Source of the DNA: Vandiemenella viatica
Taxonomy: Eukaryota > Arthropoda > Insecta > Orthoptera > Morabidae
DNA: 64,000 nucleotides
Direction of reading: 5' to 3'
NCBI GenBank assembly: GCA_031002005.1
Contig: JARYHS010008074.1
Coordinates: 269,577,930-269,641,929 of the forward strand
Each line of letters opens with the position of its first letter. Within the stretch, counting starts at the first letter, position 1. Below are positions 44,968-55,749 of this stretch, one piece after another. The translations under genes and the position numbers were made by a program. The notes beneath the pieces were generated by a model. That model was not told the origin of the DNA, searched no databases, and saw only the letters and a list, made by a program, of their open reading frames with translations.

Positions 44968-47178
44968 ACCCATGCCGAGCTGACCTGAACGTTTACAAAA
45001 AATATTTGACAATGGCTGTATACATGACTAAATCATTAAAATTTTGTATAATTCTGGGTTAACTATGAAATCCAGACAAAAAATATTATTTCATTTTTTT
45101 AGTAAGACAAAAGTTTTAAAGTTATGAGTAGTATTTTCTTTTTAGGGTCCTTTTTTATGGTGTGGGTACAATTTTCGGTGTTTTTGCATGAAAATTGTTT
45201 CCGTTCTTCATCTGCTGTAATTAAACCATGAATTAATTTTACAACTCTTTCAGCTGTGTCATACAGATAAAATACCTTTATTTTAGTCTGTACAAAATTC
45301 CCGTTTTTTTCTTGAAGAACACTGCTTTCAATTTTCACATGAGAAAACAAATGTTTGCTCTTCGCAGATATAAATTAAATGTGGTTTTTCCTAAAATAAA
45401 ATGTAGGCAAATTGCAAAAGATACAAATTAAAATACAATGTACATACAAGAAAGCTAATTTTGCATACCATATAAAGTAGAGCAGCATATTTCTGCCATA
45501 AAAGGAGTGTACCTTTCTAAAAAATCAAATGTACTCTCCTTTTCTAAATTATGTACCATTTTGTATTCTTTGCTCAGTTTAGGTTGGAAACTTAGGAAAC
45601 TATCTTGACTGAATAAGTTGCTCTTGCCAAACATCACGCTTGATGCTCTGCATAAGATTGCCTTATTTTCAGTTATTTGCCACTATCTCCATCAAAAAAT
45701 AGTCTCTGTAGTCGTCTCTCACGAAGGACTTTTGTTTCAATTCATCGAAATAGAAATGTAACAACTATTCAATTTGTATGTCATTGAAATATTTTTTGAA
45801 AAGTACTTATTTAAATTTGATGCAGTCATGCAAAAAAAGTATCAACTTTCTTTCTAACATTTGTTCCAGAAGTATCCAGGAACCATCGAGACGTCCTACA
45901 TTAGATGCAATTGTGTTACAGCTCATTATCTGCAGTTTACCATTTACTCAGAGCATTCAGAACAACTTCACCTTGGTGTTTATCACAAAAAGTAGTTCCC
46001 TATTACAAAATGTAATTATGAAAATAAGATAGGATAGGGAAAAAATAAATAGATACCCGTCACTAACCATAGATGAAGGCAGGAGGGTGAGACGAACACG
46101 TAACACAAAAACAAACAAATTGCACAGTATTTCGACACGAGTCATAATCATGTAAGAGGCGAGACATATGGCAGGGAGAAAGATGTGGTTACATCCCAAC
46201 CCGCCACATGAATGTAGGCAACAACTCACCTTTCTACTGAATGGTCACTACTTGGGACACGCCATTTTAAAAACAGTTAAATTATAGCTTCTGCTCATTC
46301 CTTCCTCATTTGTGTCCTCATTCGTTGAATGGAAGACTTGTTTAAAAAAAAAATCATCAATGCTAAGTCTAAGTGCCTCCACGATAACTTGAAGAATGTA
46401 AACCGAATCTCTTACACTTAACTGACATCTATTCAACGCAGCTATTAATTTACGAGTAATGATATCTTTTCTTCTGCGCTTCGCAGGAGTTCCTAATTCT
46501 ATTATTTAGGGTGGGTTTGTTAAATGTTCTTTCTGATATTCTCCAGAAGCAACAAATGTGTCGCTGAGTTGTTTATATAGCATCAACAAACCATAGCTGA
46601 AGAGCTTGACTACTTGCTGGACAACATATATTTAACTATTTTTCTCTTTATTTATTTTAATTTGTTTTACCATTTCTTCTTTTTCATCTAGTTTCTACAC
46701 ACACCAAGCAACCTGGACTCCCTGTCACTACGAGAAGATTTTACCCTCCTTTGTTCACATCCTTTTGAGGGCATAAGCGTATGCAATGTCAAACATTATC
46801 CAATTCACATTTGAAATCCTCTCCCTTCATTTATAAACAAACAGAGATTTGCCTGCATTCTTTTTGAACTGTCTCCATAATATTCCCCAGAATATAATGC
46901 ACTCCAATACAGTGACATTGTGGCTTCCACTTATAACCAATTTTCCTTCGCGTGTATTAAAAATAAAACTAACAGCATCCTGCAGATTGGTTTTTTGCCT
47001 CTCCTAATACAAAATATGCTCTTTCTGGCACTTCATAAACGTAAAACCATCTATTAGAACAGAAAATTATGTGATACCTATTCAAGAACTGTAATGACAG
47101 TAACAATAACGTGAGCGCACGCCACTACTCTTGCGTATCTTATATCAAGATGAGTCGGTGCAAGTCGGCACGGGTTGT
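44968..47178 (-). mobile_element. DNA element with unnamed transposase family
   Basis: This block interrupts the LINE between its thumb region and C-terminus. Possible short inverted ends are AACCCATGCCGAGCTGACC (44,969) and the reverse complement of 'gcaagtcggcacgggtt' (47,161-47,177); they agree over AACCC.TGCCGA. No target-site duplication was established. Small stretches outside these ends (44,906-44,967 and 47,179-47,284) are not explained. The coding remnant is on the minus strand. Confidence 0.5.
45099..46500 (-). pseudogene. Remnant of an unnamed, multi-copy protein family
   Basis: In minus-strand order: 'RRKDIITRKLIAALNRCQLS' followed by 'VRDSVYILQVIVEALRL' (46,500-46,380); 'SCNTIASNVGRLDGSWILLE' followed by 'QMLERKLILFLHDCI' (near 45,950-45,830, frameshifted); 'VRDDYRDYF' (45,720); and 'QASVMFGKSNLFSQ' to 'KYEKMVHNL'-like text near 45,640-45,560. 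This order matches a family I remember as repeated in insect and cnidarian genomes, with a 'DTTASNTG..GAC.LLE...L.CRHH' core. I know no accepted name. In this copy the D of 'DTT' is N and the 'CRHH' is lost, so it is decayed. A transposase role is inference from copy number and setting. Confidence 0.5.
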
Positions 47179-47284
47179 AGTTCTCAGAAGGGCATAAAAT
47201 TTTATTTGCAAGTGTTTTAGGGTAAAATTAAAAAAAAAAAAATTGGGACCTATGCATTACAAAATTTTGACTGAAAAAATAAGG

Positions 47285-47430
47285 GACACCCTAGCGCAGG
47301 CACACACAGATGAAACTGAATGACATGATAGAGGAACACAGGAATAATTTGAGAAACCATCTGTATAGAATGGATGATGCATGACTAGCAAAAGTAGTAA
47401 ACCAATATAGACCGAAAGGTAGAAATAGTA
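47285..47430 (+). pseudogene. LINE C-terminal segment
   Basis: 'KLNDMIEEHRNNLRNHLYRM' followed by 'DDA' and 'LAKVVNQYRPKGRNS' is the C-terminal 'W..H..RM......+....Y.P.GRR..GRP' region of the LINE that starts at 42.3 kb. It is cut at 47,430 by the pogo-like element. Confidence 0.7.
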
Positions 47431-47491
47431 GGGGAGACCAGGCTGGTTGGTGTAGGGGGCAGGTTGGCCTTCAGCTTCTAATTTTCTCTGT

Positions 47492-47494
<3 letters not shown>

Positions 47495-47557
<63 letters not shown>
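47495..47557 (+). repeat. GT microsatellite
   Basis: About 31 uninterrupted GT units inside the pogo-like element. Confidence 0.97.
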
Positions 47558-47559
<2 letters not shown>

Positions 47560-48077
47560 AGATTGGGAAAATTACTTACTGAATAAAATTTATGACAAAC
47601 TACCTTATTAGTTGTCTGTACCACGGGCTGTGTAAGATAGGCTGAACTTATGTAGTACATTTGAATCATTGAACTAAGGGCTATGTTTTCGATTGATAAA
47701 ACATTCATTCTCAGTATGGTAGTTGTTTAGAACTGCAATCTTTTGTTATACAAACTTATTTGGGGGCAGGTTGGCCATCTGTGTTCGGATTTTGTTGGCA
47801 CATAGCCAAAAGTGGGGGAAAACAGAGAAATTAAGTGCAAAATCTATTTTATGATTTCAAGTGAGGAGGAGAGCCTAACTGTGAGTTACACAGATGCAGA
47901 TGATAGCTTTGATGAATGTCTATGTTTACATGATGGTAACACGAGTGAGCCAGACCCGAGACACCCCTTGGGCAGGAGGTAGGGCTATCTAGCCCAGTTA
48001 AAATTTCTCCAGAAGATGATAATGGTGAGGTCAAAAGATGAAGAGCTAAAACAGCCTCAGCTCAAGAATAACTGCTA

Positions 48078-48290
48078 GTGGTCACCTACGATGGAGCGCA
48101 GTATACAGGAACCATAAAGTCATTGGATGAAACCGATGATCTAGTTAAAACAATGGTAAAGTGTGATAAGTTTTGGACATGGTCTTAAAAAGTAGATGAG
48201 ATTTGCTGTGAATATGAAAATGTGGGAAAAGATTATGAGCCACAACAAATGATTCGTGTTCAACAAACCTACATCATCGACATGAAGCCT
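48078..48290 (+). pseudogene. C-terminal domain of a transposase-like protein
   Basis: The translation 'VVTYDGAQYTGTIKSLDET' followed by 'DDLVKTMVKCDKFWTWS' and 'VDEICCEYENVGKDYEPQQM' has the layout of the small all-beta domain ('V.Y....YPG.V......V..M.....WKWP...D...Y...D+...I.PP') at the end of some pogo/Tigger-type transposases in insects and fish. One stop lies before 'KVDEI'. The catalytic DDE part is absent, so this is a fragment of an internally deleted copy. Confidence 0.5.
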
Positions 48291-48840
48291 ATTTGATTTA
48301 ATCCAAATAGTTACGGTCATTTGTTTCTTATAGTTTCTCTCAGGCTTGCTCTCTGTCTTCTATTTTCTAAGTTTTTTTAGTTAAAATATTTGCAAATGAG
48401 TTACAATAACCTATTTTGATTTACTTAAAGTATTTTCACGAATTGCAGGTTTGTTTCTCTCTCTCTCTGAACTTTTTTTTTAACGTTTAACGAGAGTTAC
48501 GCCAACTAACCCCATTCTGTGTGCAAACCAACCCCGAGTATGGAGTTGGTTTTCTAACCACGACTTCCACTGTTTGGTGATTTCCTGCAGTGATACAGTT
48601 TAATAGTCTGATTGCAAAAGAAAGAGAGAAATGTAGTCTAATAGATGTAGATTGCAGTGATATATTCAAAACTGAGACAGTGTTCACAGAATCACCTGTA
48701 AAAATCCCAATGTGAAAACCTGTGCCAACCATCCCCCGTCTTTCCCCATAGGTAGACAAAGAAGGAAATGGAAATAGTCCCTAAAGCTGTAATGTGTCAA
48801 TGGGCCTAAAGTCGTTGACTGGAAGAAGAAGAAAAAGACC

Positions 48841-49089
48841 AGCTCACATAAAAATCAGCGAGTGATCTACGAATTTTCAGAACTGGGACAATTCAAACAA
48901 TGAAAACAGGTTGTACAAATTTCATACAACCGTACTTTGCAAATAAAGGGAAGTGGGAAATGGATTTTAGTGTAATACAGATTGTCAAATTGCCTGTAAT
49001 AAATAAAAAAATCTTATTTGGCTATAGCTTTTATCTAGAGTTCTTTCAAGTGAACTAAAGAAGTAATTTTTGATCAACTTATGATTAAC
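48841..49089. other. No gene recognised
   Basis: AT-rich, without a feature I can identify. Confidence 0.5.
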
Positions 49090-49913
49090 AATTCACATCA
49101 CAATATAGGTCTTAACAGTTTTGCGGCCAGATACTGCCATAAAATGACAAAGTTTCCACGATGCTGTCACCTTCATCAGGTATGTGCAGTTCAAGAAATC
49201 CAAAAGTATATCAGTCAGTGGGCAAATGGGTTTACACACATCACCACAGGGTAGTTGCATATGTGATCATCTGCCAGCCAGCCAATAATGAGCTTTGGGA
49301 GCTCGGTACAATGGTACACTTTGTTGTTCCGTGCAGCTCTGTTTGTACTTGCTTAATTACTACTACCAACCTTAAACTTGTTGTGATCCTGTCTGAGGAT
49401 TGAAGATGCCAGTTTCTAGGCATCGATCAGAGCCCAGTATCTCTGTTAATATTGTTGTCATTAATTATTATTTTGACAGCTTCATTTACGATCTATTCCT
49501 AAAAATAACGGGTATGGACTAGTGCCTTCACATTTTTTAAGTCCATTTATGGCTACTATCAATTATGTGTTCTGTAACCACGGACTTCTTCAATTGTAAC
49601 AAATCTAGGTTGCTCTTATGTTGAGAACCATGGGTCTCATTGGTTGGGATGGTCTGCTCAATGTAGAATTTTTCACATTACAGCATATTTCATAAACTTC
49701 CAGTATTCTTAAACCCAAAAGGTCGTTCAATGGACAGAGCGATACCCATATTTTTGCAGGTGGACAGAAGATAACCTTGATCCGATGAAGAGCCAATTTG
49801 TAGAAAAAAACTCCTGCATTCATAACAAAAACAAAATCCATTGGTAGATCATCCTGCAACATTGGTAATTTCCTTGTCTTCGTCCAAAGCACTCTCTCTA
49901 TTGTTGGGGGCAA
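49090..49913 (-). mobile_element. Penelope-like element fragment
   Basis: The minus strand holds the end of a Penelope-like ORF (49,913-49,605) followed by a 3' region. The latter includes, on the minus strand, 'CCTGATGAAGGTGACAGCAT' near 49,180, a type of text often seen downstream of Penelope GIY-YIG domains. The reverse transcriptase is missing, so the copy is truncated. Confidence 0.55.
49605..49913 (-). pseudogene. Penelope GIY-YIG endonuclease remnant
   Basis: 'LALHRIKVIFCPPAKIW' corresponds to the conserved 'GIKT.FRPP.KI' before the endonuclease. 'DLLGLRILEVYEICC' corresponds to 'D.LGL...GVYRIPC', where GVY is the first half of the GIY-YIG signature. The second half (YIGQTGR) is changed to 'STLSRPSQ', so the active site is destroyed. 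The 'PPAKIW' to 'EVYEI' spacing matches the family. Confidence 0.6.
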
Positions 49914-50609
49914 CCGTTATGCCTGAATAATTAAATGAAGAATGGACACAGCCTTATTTTGTTATAGACAAAGCAATAACATCCAAATGAGGCCTTCTGA
50001 AGATGTAGCACAAAACATGAAACCATGGATCAAACTGGAATAATAATAATCTATTAGTATAATAGGCTAGATGTCACACGGCATGACGTCAATGTCATGG
50101 CATGATGTCAATCTATTACGTTGCGCTATGACATCACACTTTACGATACTATTCTTGGGAATGCGCGTTATTTAATATCATTTCCAAGCATCAGTGATTA
50201 ACTCACAGAACACTGAAATAAAATTATGTATTGCGTTAAAATTGACACATTAATCATTAGATGCTTATATTTATGTAATATTCTTTTGATATATAGAAGT
50301 ATTCCTTAAATTCCATAGATATGTAAAATAAAAACTTTGTATTTCAAGCATCAGTGTTCGGAAAAGTTTGGTTAGAGTATTACTTAGCATAGATCAGAAT
50401 TATAAGTGGCATTTGACTTTAAGGCAGAGGGCATGAATAATTTAGTTTTTTTTTTTCAAAATATTTTAAACTGTGTCCTACTGTTGAAATCATTAATTCG
50501 TTTGAATGGAAATAGTTGCACATTGATCCGGGAACTGTGCATCCTACACTACACTTAAAAGAAATATTACATGGCATAAAGTTTATAAAATTTATTTTAT
50601 AGACTATGT

Positions 50610-52723
50610 TTTCCTAGATACCTCAAAATTCAGTTATACCATCAAGCCATCCATCAATGGACTTTCGGATCACGATGCCCAGTTATTAACCATCAACACT
50701 TCAATAGGAACTAGCACTAAGAGTAATATTTTTAAACTTCAACGTGTAATAAATGATGGGTCAGTTACTTGTTTTAGAAAGTGCCTCAATACCACAAACT
50801 GGGAAAAGGTTTACAGTGCTCAAGGTATGGATGAAAAATACAACATTTTTAGTAGCATTGTATTAAATTACTTTGAAAGTTGCTTCCCCTTCAAAAAGTG
50901 ACGTGCTTCTTGAAAATAACATAAACCTTGGGTAACTATAGGCATTAGAACATCATGCATTAATAAAAGGAAGCTGTATATTGCTTCTGGGAACAGTGAG
51001 AATGCTAATGTTAAAACACATTACAAACAGTACTGCAAAATACTGAAAATTCATGATTCTGAAAATAAAATTAAGACGATATGGGACATTGTAAAAAAGG
51101 AAATAGGAAAAAGTAATGATATTTTTGTCAAAGAAAATTCAGTAGAATCTAATAGCTCAGTGACACACAGTATGGATTTTGTCAAAACAGGCTTCCAAGA
51201 AAAATTTATCTCTATGTCTGTAAAATTAGCTACTCCAGAAGAAATAAGAAAAATTATCAGATTCCTTAAGAGCAAATACTCAAGTGGTTATGATGGGATT
51301 TCCAGCAGATTAATTAAATTGTGCTCCACAGAATTAAGTAATATACTAAGTTATCTGTTTAATAAATCTTTACTTGAGGGTACTTTTCCAGAAAGGCTTA
51401 AGTATGCTGCAGTTAAACCACTATATAAAAATTGAGATATGGCAGCCGTATCGAATTACCGATCAATTTCATTACTAACAGCCTTCTCCAAAGTTTTCGA
51501 GAAAGCAATGTACAATAGAGTTTATGAACACCTTGAAAATAATAATATTCTAAGTAAATCACAATTTGGTTTTCAAAAGGGTCATTCAACACAACAAGCT
51601 ATATTTGCATTCACTGACAATATTTTAGAAGGAATAAGTGATAAATTAATTCCTTGGGAATTTTTTGTCACTTATCTAAAGCATTTGACTGTGTAGATCA
51701 TAAAATTCTGATACAGAAACTAAAGTATTATGGTATAGATGGCATTGTTAATAAATGGCTTAGTTCTTACTTTCTAAATAGAAAACAAAGTGTCAATGGA
51801 GAATTTTAAGGCTGCTTCAAGAGGTCCACTGTTTTCTGAGTAGAAATTAATCAGATATGGAGTACCTCGGGGTTCTATATTGGGGCCACTATTGTTTTTA
51901 ATATATATAAATGATCTACCCTGTGTTTCATCTAAAAACTCAAAATTTGTCCAATTTGCAGATGACACAAACATAGGAATTAAAAATACTCCAGATTTAT
52001 CTACAGAATATATTTCAAATTATGTCTTTGAACTGATTAATAAATGGTTTACAGCTAATGGCTTGTCTTTAAACTTTGATAAAACTCAGTATATACAATT
52101 AATTACATCACACAGATTAACACCAGATATAGACATAAAATTTGCAGGCCAGTCCATTCAAGAGTAGAGAGTGTGAAATTTCTAGGTTTGTATATTGATC
52201 ATAATTTAAATTGGAAAGTACATGTTTCTGACTTACTGAAGCGATTGGGTGCAGCCACGTTTGCAATTCGTACAATTTCAGCTATAGGTGATCTCCGTAT
52301 GAGGCAGCTAGTTTATTTTGCTTATTTTCATTCCTTATTGTCATATGCAATAATATTCTGGGGAAATTCTACCCATAGAGACAAAGCGTTCAGGGCCAAA
52401 AGCGTGTAATAAGAATAATGTGTGGGGTTAGCAATAGAACTTCATGTAGAGATCTGTTCAAGAAGTTAAGGATTTCAAAATTAGCGTACGAGTATATATA
52501 CACATTAATGTCCTTTGTAGCCACAAATTATACTTTGTTTGAAACAAATAGTAAAATACACAATTATGGCACTAGAAGTAAAAATGATCTTCACAAGTCA
52601 TTGTCATTTGTTCAAAAAGGGGTCGCTATTCAGGGATACATATCTTCAATATGCTCCCAACACAAATGTCTAGCAGGTGATAAGAATAAATTCAGTGAAA
52701 AAATTGAAACAATTTTTAATTGA
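50610..52723 (+). pseudogene. LINE endonuclease end and reverse transcriptase
   Basis: 'TIKPSINGLSDHDAQLL' (about 50,640) is the last motif of the endonuclease. The reverse transcriptase then reads 'SSGYDGISSRLIKLCS', 'NYRSISLLTAFSKVFEKAMY', 'SQFGFQKGHSTQQAIFAF', a frameshifted 'SKAFDCVDHKIL' region (near 51,675), 'YGVPRGSILGPLLFLIYIND' and 'KFVQFADDTNIGI' with intact FADD (near 51,948). 'VKFLGLYIDHNLNWKVH' and 'SYAIIFWGNST' follow. Only a handful of frameshifts and stops break it, so it is younger than the LINE at 8-10 kb. The N-terminal endonuclease is lost. Confidence 0.8.
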
Positions 52724-52816
52724 CAACACTTGCTACTCAGCCAAAGAATTTATTTCTAATGTATCTAAAAAATAACTGCAAGTAGCTTGTTTAAATGTAG
52801 TTTACACATTTAATTT

Positions 52817-53015
52817 ACCATGTATGCTATGACTGTACATCTCCTGGTGTATGTATTTAGTTTGTTACACAATTGTTTATGGTACCACGTATGCAATGAC
52901 TGTACATCTTCTGGTGTATGTATTATTCTGTAATGGAATTGTTTAATGTACCATGTATGCTATGACTGTATATCTAGTGGTGTACTTATTTTGTTATGCA
53001 ACTGTTTATCTTTAA
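52817..53015 (+). repeat. Three 66 bp repeats in LINE 3' UTR
   Basis: Copies start at 52,817, 52,883 and 52,949, each beginning 'taccatgtatgctatgactg' or a close variant and continuing 'tacatcttctggtgta'. Spacing is exactly 66 bp each time. Confidence 0.85.
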
Positions 53016-54116
53016 ATTGACAACTTTCCACATCCCACAGAGCCAGTCTCTTATGTTAGGATCAATGGAAAATGATTGAATTGTATTTGCTTTCACTGTG
53101 TAATATTACTGAGCCTATTATTTCATCAACTGTGTCAGCTATTCAAATGTTTTACTACCAGTCTGAATCACAAAAAAGAAATGTGCAAAAACTCTTTAAG
53201 ATTTTTGATCAAATTTATATCAAGATGCATTATTTACACTAAAACGCGATACAGTTCATATATTAATATGCGTGAGATTGAAGTATTGTTCTGCTGGCGA
53301 GAAGTTACGTGATTAGGTTGAAATGCAACCTGGACCCGAATGGACCTTTTGCTACAGCGCAAGGCACGATGAATTACACTAACCCGTGAACTGTCACAAC
53401 ACTGAAATAGAAGTATGTACTGAGTTTAAACCAACATAATAAGTATCAGTTGCTTAGATTTATTTAATATTCATTTTATGTAAAAGTATTCGTTAACATC
53501 TTTGGCCACAGATATGTAAGATAAAAGATTTAATTATTTCAATGTTAGCGGCAATTTTGATAGATTGTTATTAAAACTGGCACTTGACAGCAGAGGACAT
53601 AAGTAAATTATTATTTTTTATAATAATTTGTTTTCTTGAGTGTTCTGTTAGTTACATCATTACTTTGTTTTAACGGAAGTGGTTCCATACTGTTCATGTA
53701 CTAGACAACATAGACTACAATCAAAACTAATATTATGGGAAATGACGTAAGTTGTTAAGATTTATTTTTAATTTCCTTTGCTTTTACTGATGCCATATTT
53801 CAGCCGTGTGTAACTGTGTCAGCCATTCATAGGTGTTAGTATCTATCTGAATCACGACTATAAAAACGGAAATGGAATAAGCCGTAAAGAAACTGAAGAT
53901 TTTGGATCAAGTTTGTATTAATTCGCATGTGAATGGAGCTTTGATTTTCTACTGGCTATATTGGCGAAGATTGTAGTTAGGTTAAACGCAACCTGGACCA
54001 AATTGACAACTGAAACTATTTGCTACATCACAAGGGACCAGAAATTACAGCTCATTTTATAACAATTCTATTTAGGTAAGTTACTAAAAAGAAATCAATT
54101 GCCACAACAATCTGTT

Positions 54117-54149
54117 AAGCCCGTCATTTTTGATGGGCTTTGTGGCTAG
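54117..54149 (+). other. Helitron 3' hairpin and CTAG end
   Basis: A stem is formed by AAGCCCGTCA (54,117-54,126) and TGATGGGCTT (54,131-54,140) with a four-base loop and one G-T pair. Five bases later CTAG ends the element. This is the transposition-termination signal of Helitrons. Confidence 0.85.
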
Positions 54150-54569
54150 TAATAATATAAAAAACCAACATTCATAAAAATTGAAAGCAGGAGGGTTGGA
54201 AATTACAAAAAATAATGAGGATTCTCGGATCATCATGACTAAAAAAGAAAAGGCTCTACACAAAACACTAACAGCTGACATTCTGAATTGATCCACAATT
54301 ACCTGATATTAATCCATTCAAATCTATTTCATTGTTATTCAGTTAAATACTACCCAACTGCAGCTGACCATCAATGGTCTGCCAGGATGGAATATATAAC
54401 AATGCTTGAAAAAGAGGCAGTCAGATATCTGAGAAATACTTTGTATTTATTATCTCAGTTTGATTTTTCCTAGATTTCCATACAGTCCACCTGCAAAGAC
54501 AGATCATGCTACACTATACAGAACAGATACATGCCAATCAACTTGTTATAATTAAAGATCTGTAATATG
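54150..54569. other. No gene recognised
   Basis: AT-rich sequence between the Helitron and piggyBac elements. A 61-residue frame at 54,288-54,473 has no known motif. Confidence 0.45.
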
Positions 54570-54587
54570 ATATCCCTTTACGCCCCA

Positions 54588-54607
54588 ACCCTCATGATCG
54601 TGAGGGT
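54588..54607. repeat. Subterminal 20 bp palindrome, left
   Basis: ACCCTCATGATCGTGAGGGT, a near-perfect palindrome 14 bp inside the left end. Half-copies occur at about 54,668-54,681 and 54,945-54,960. Confidence 0.8.
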
Positions 54608-54984
54608 AAGGTATGACCTTATACTTTTATTTTCCTGGGGGTTGAATGTAGTTGCAGCCGGAAACGTATGATCGTGAGGGTTACTCTAGATCATTTTGTA
54701 CCGCAGGACGCCACTAGATCGCAGCTTTGTCCACTCTGCGATGTTGTTAGGCTCTTTTGTCTTCCAGTGTCGTTGTGTGAGATGTTGTGGCTTCATTTTA
54801 TCTGTAGCAGATGTATAAATGTATAATTCTGAAAAAGTGCTTAGATTCAATTTGTATCTGGGCATCCGTAAGGATCGGTGTATTACCGAAATATCTATTT
54901 TGTGTGATTATTGCGTCCGTGGTGCTTCAAAGTGTCTCCACCATCACAATCGTGAGGGTTAGGCATTGCTGCAGTCTTCATTGA

Positions 54985-55660
54985 CCTTCTGTGGCCCGCA
55001 AATACAACCTAAACATAGGTGGAGTTGATGTTTCTGACCAGCAGATGGAGTGCTATAGAGCTCGGTTGAGAAGTAAAAAATGGATATAGAAAGTAATTTG
55101 CACTTTGTGTACCTCGCTGTGGTAAATGCATGTAACCAATACATGAGAAGCATCAAAGGGAACAATATTCCAAGAAAAGAACATAAAGATCTACTATAGT
55201 TCAAATAATAATAAGGGATAATTTACAATACCAAATTATTTTATATCTATGCAAATGTTATTTGATATTATTATATGTTTCCACAACAGAAGGACTGCCT
55301 GCAGTTCCTCCTGTAGATAGAGGAGTATTAATTGATAGTGAGACTGGACAAGGTGAAAATGAATTTCCTGTGTTCAAAAGGTGTAAATTATTTAATGCAA
55401 CTGTTAAGCTTCAGTGGAGTGATTAGCATTATGATAGATATGAACTTTTTCCAAGCACTGACAATACTCCAGCATCACGTACTTGCAGATACAAGCCATG
55501 CAAAAGTGGCAGCAAAATGCGGTTTGAAAAAGAAATGTATAGAAGTGTCTATCGAAGGACAAGACATGATTTAAGGACTTTCATATTTCTCACAATTAAA
55601 AACCAAGAAGACAAATATCCATTTAAAACAACTACAACAAACGTTGGACTTAAAAATTAA
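54985..55660 (+). pseudogene. piggyBac transposase C-terminal remnant
   Basis: 'NLNIGGVDVSDQQMECYRAR' followed by 'LRSKKWI' (55,009-55,080) is the conserved 'N..MGGVD..D.....Y...+RSKKWW..+F' block holding the last catalytic aspartate. A shifted frame continues with 'HFVYLAVVNA'-like text. From 55,280 'LPAVPPVDRGVLIDSETG' leads to 'TCRYKPCKSGSKMRFEK' (about 55,482-55,540), the start of the Cys-rich zinc-binding tail. Stops and frameshifts break it. Confidence 0.8.
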
Positions 55661-55729
55661 ATAATGTCCGTTTATGAAACCAAAATAAGTTTTGTGCACT
55701 CTAAAGTATTTTGTATTAGTATTTACCTG

Positions 55730-55749
55730 ACCCTCACGATCGTGAGGGT
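55730..55749. repeat. Subterminal 20 bp palindrome, right
   Basis: ACCCTCACGATCGTGAGGGT, a perfect palindrome 128 bp from the right end of the piggyBac-like element. Confidence 0.85.

Larger units (their letters stand above)
47431..48748 (+). mobile_element. Pogo-like (Tc1/mariner group) element
   Basis: The left end GGGGAGACCAGGCTGGTTGG and the reverse complement of the right end, TGGGGAAAGACGGGGGATGG, form an imperfect inverted repeat. TA occurs outside both (47,429-47,430 and 48,749-48,750). The LINE C-terminus resumes outside it with its tail. The motif 'gggggcaggttggcc' occurs at 47,455 and 47,763, and 'accaaccccgag' and 'aaccatccccc' lie near the right end. Only the end of a transposase-like protein is visible. 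Assignment to pogo is by TA target and the C-terminal protein text. Confidence 0.55.
42343..48840 (+). mobile_element. LINE of a second RTE-like family, split several times
   Basis: Endonuclease, linker and reverse transcriptase text runs left to right from about 42,560. It is interrupted by a SINE (43,284-43,482), a DNA element (about 44,968-47,178) and a pogo-like element (47,431-48,748), and it ends in a GAA/A-rich tail near 48,817-48,840 ('ggcctaaagtcgttgactgg' followed by GAAGAAGAAGAAAAAG). The outer hAT of the nest lies directly to its left and may have inserted in its 5' region. The protein differs clearly from the RTE at 2.7-10.8 kb. Confidence 0.75.
50600..53060 (+). mobile_element. 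Jockey/CR1-group LINE inserted in the Helitron
   Basis: Begins inside the end of an endonuclease domain (5'-truncated), runs through a complete set of reverse transcriptase motifs and ends in a 3' UTR with a 66 bp tandem repeat. Comparison with the other Helitron copies gives insertion limits of roughly 50,600 and 53,060; no target duplication was fixed. Confidence 0.75.
50050..54149 (+). mobile_element. Helitron, interrupted by a LINE
   Basis: Starts TCTATTAGTATAATAGGCTA, the usual TC 5' end, and finishes CTAG (54,146-54,149). The base before is A and the base after is T, so it sits in the A|T dinucleotide Helitrons target. Five bases before CTAG there is a 10 bp stem hairpin. A LINE of about 2.45 kb interrupts it near 50,600-53,060; without it the element is about 1.65 kb and non-coding. 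It is related to the Helitron inside the inner hAT. Internal repeats ('actgtgtcagctattcaaa' near 53,130 and 'actgtgtcagccattcata' near 53,813) show duplicated segments of about 0.7 kb. Confidence 0.85.
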
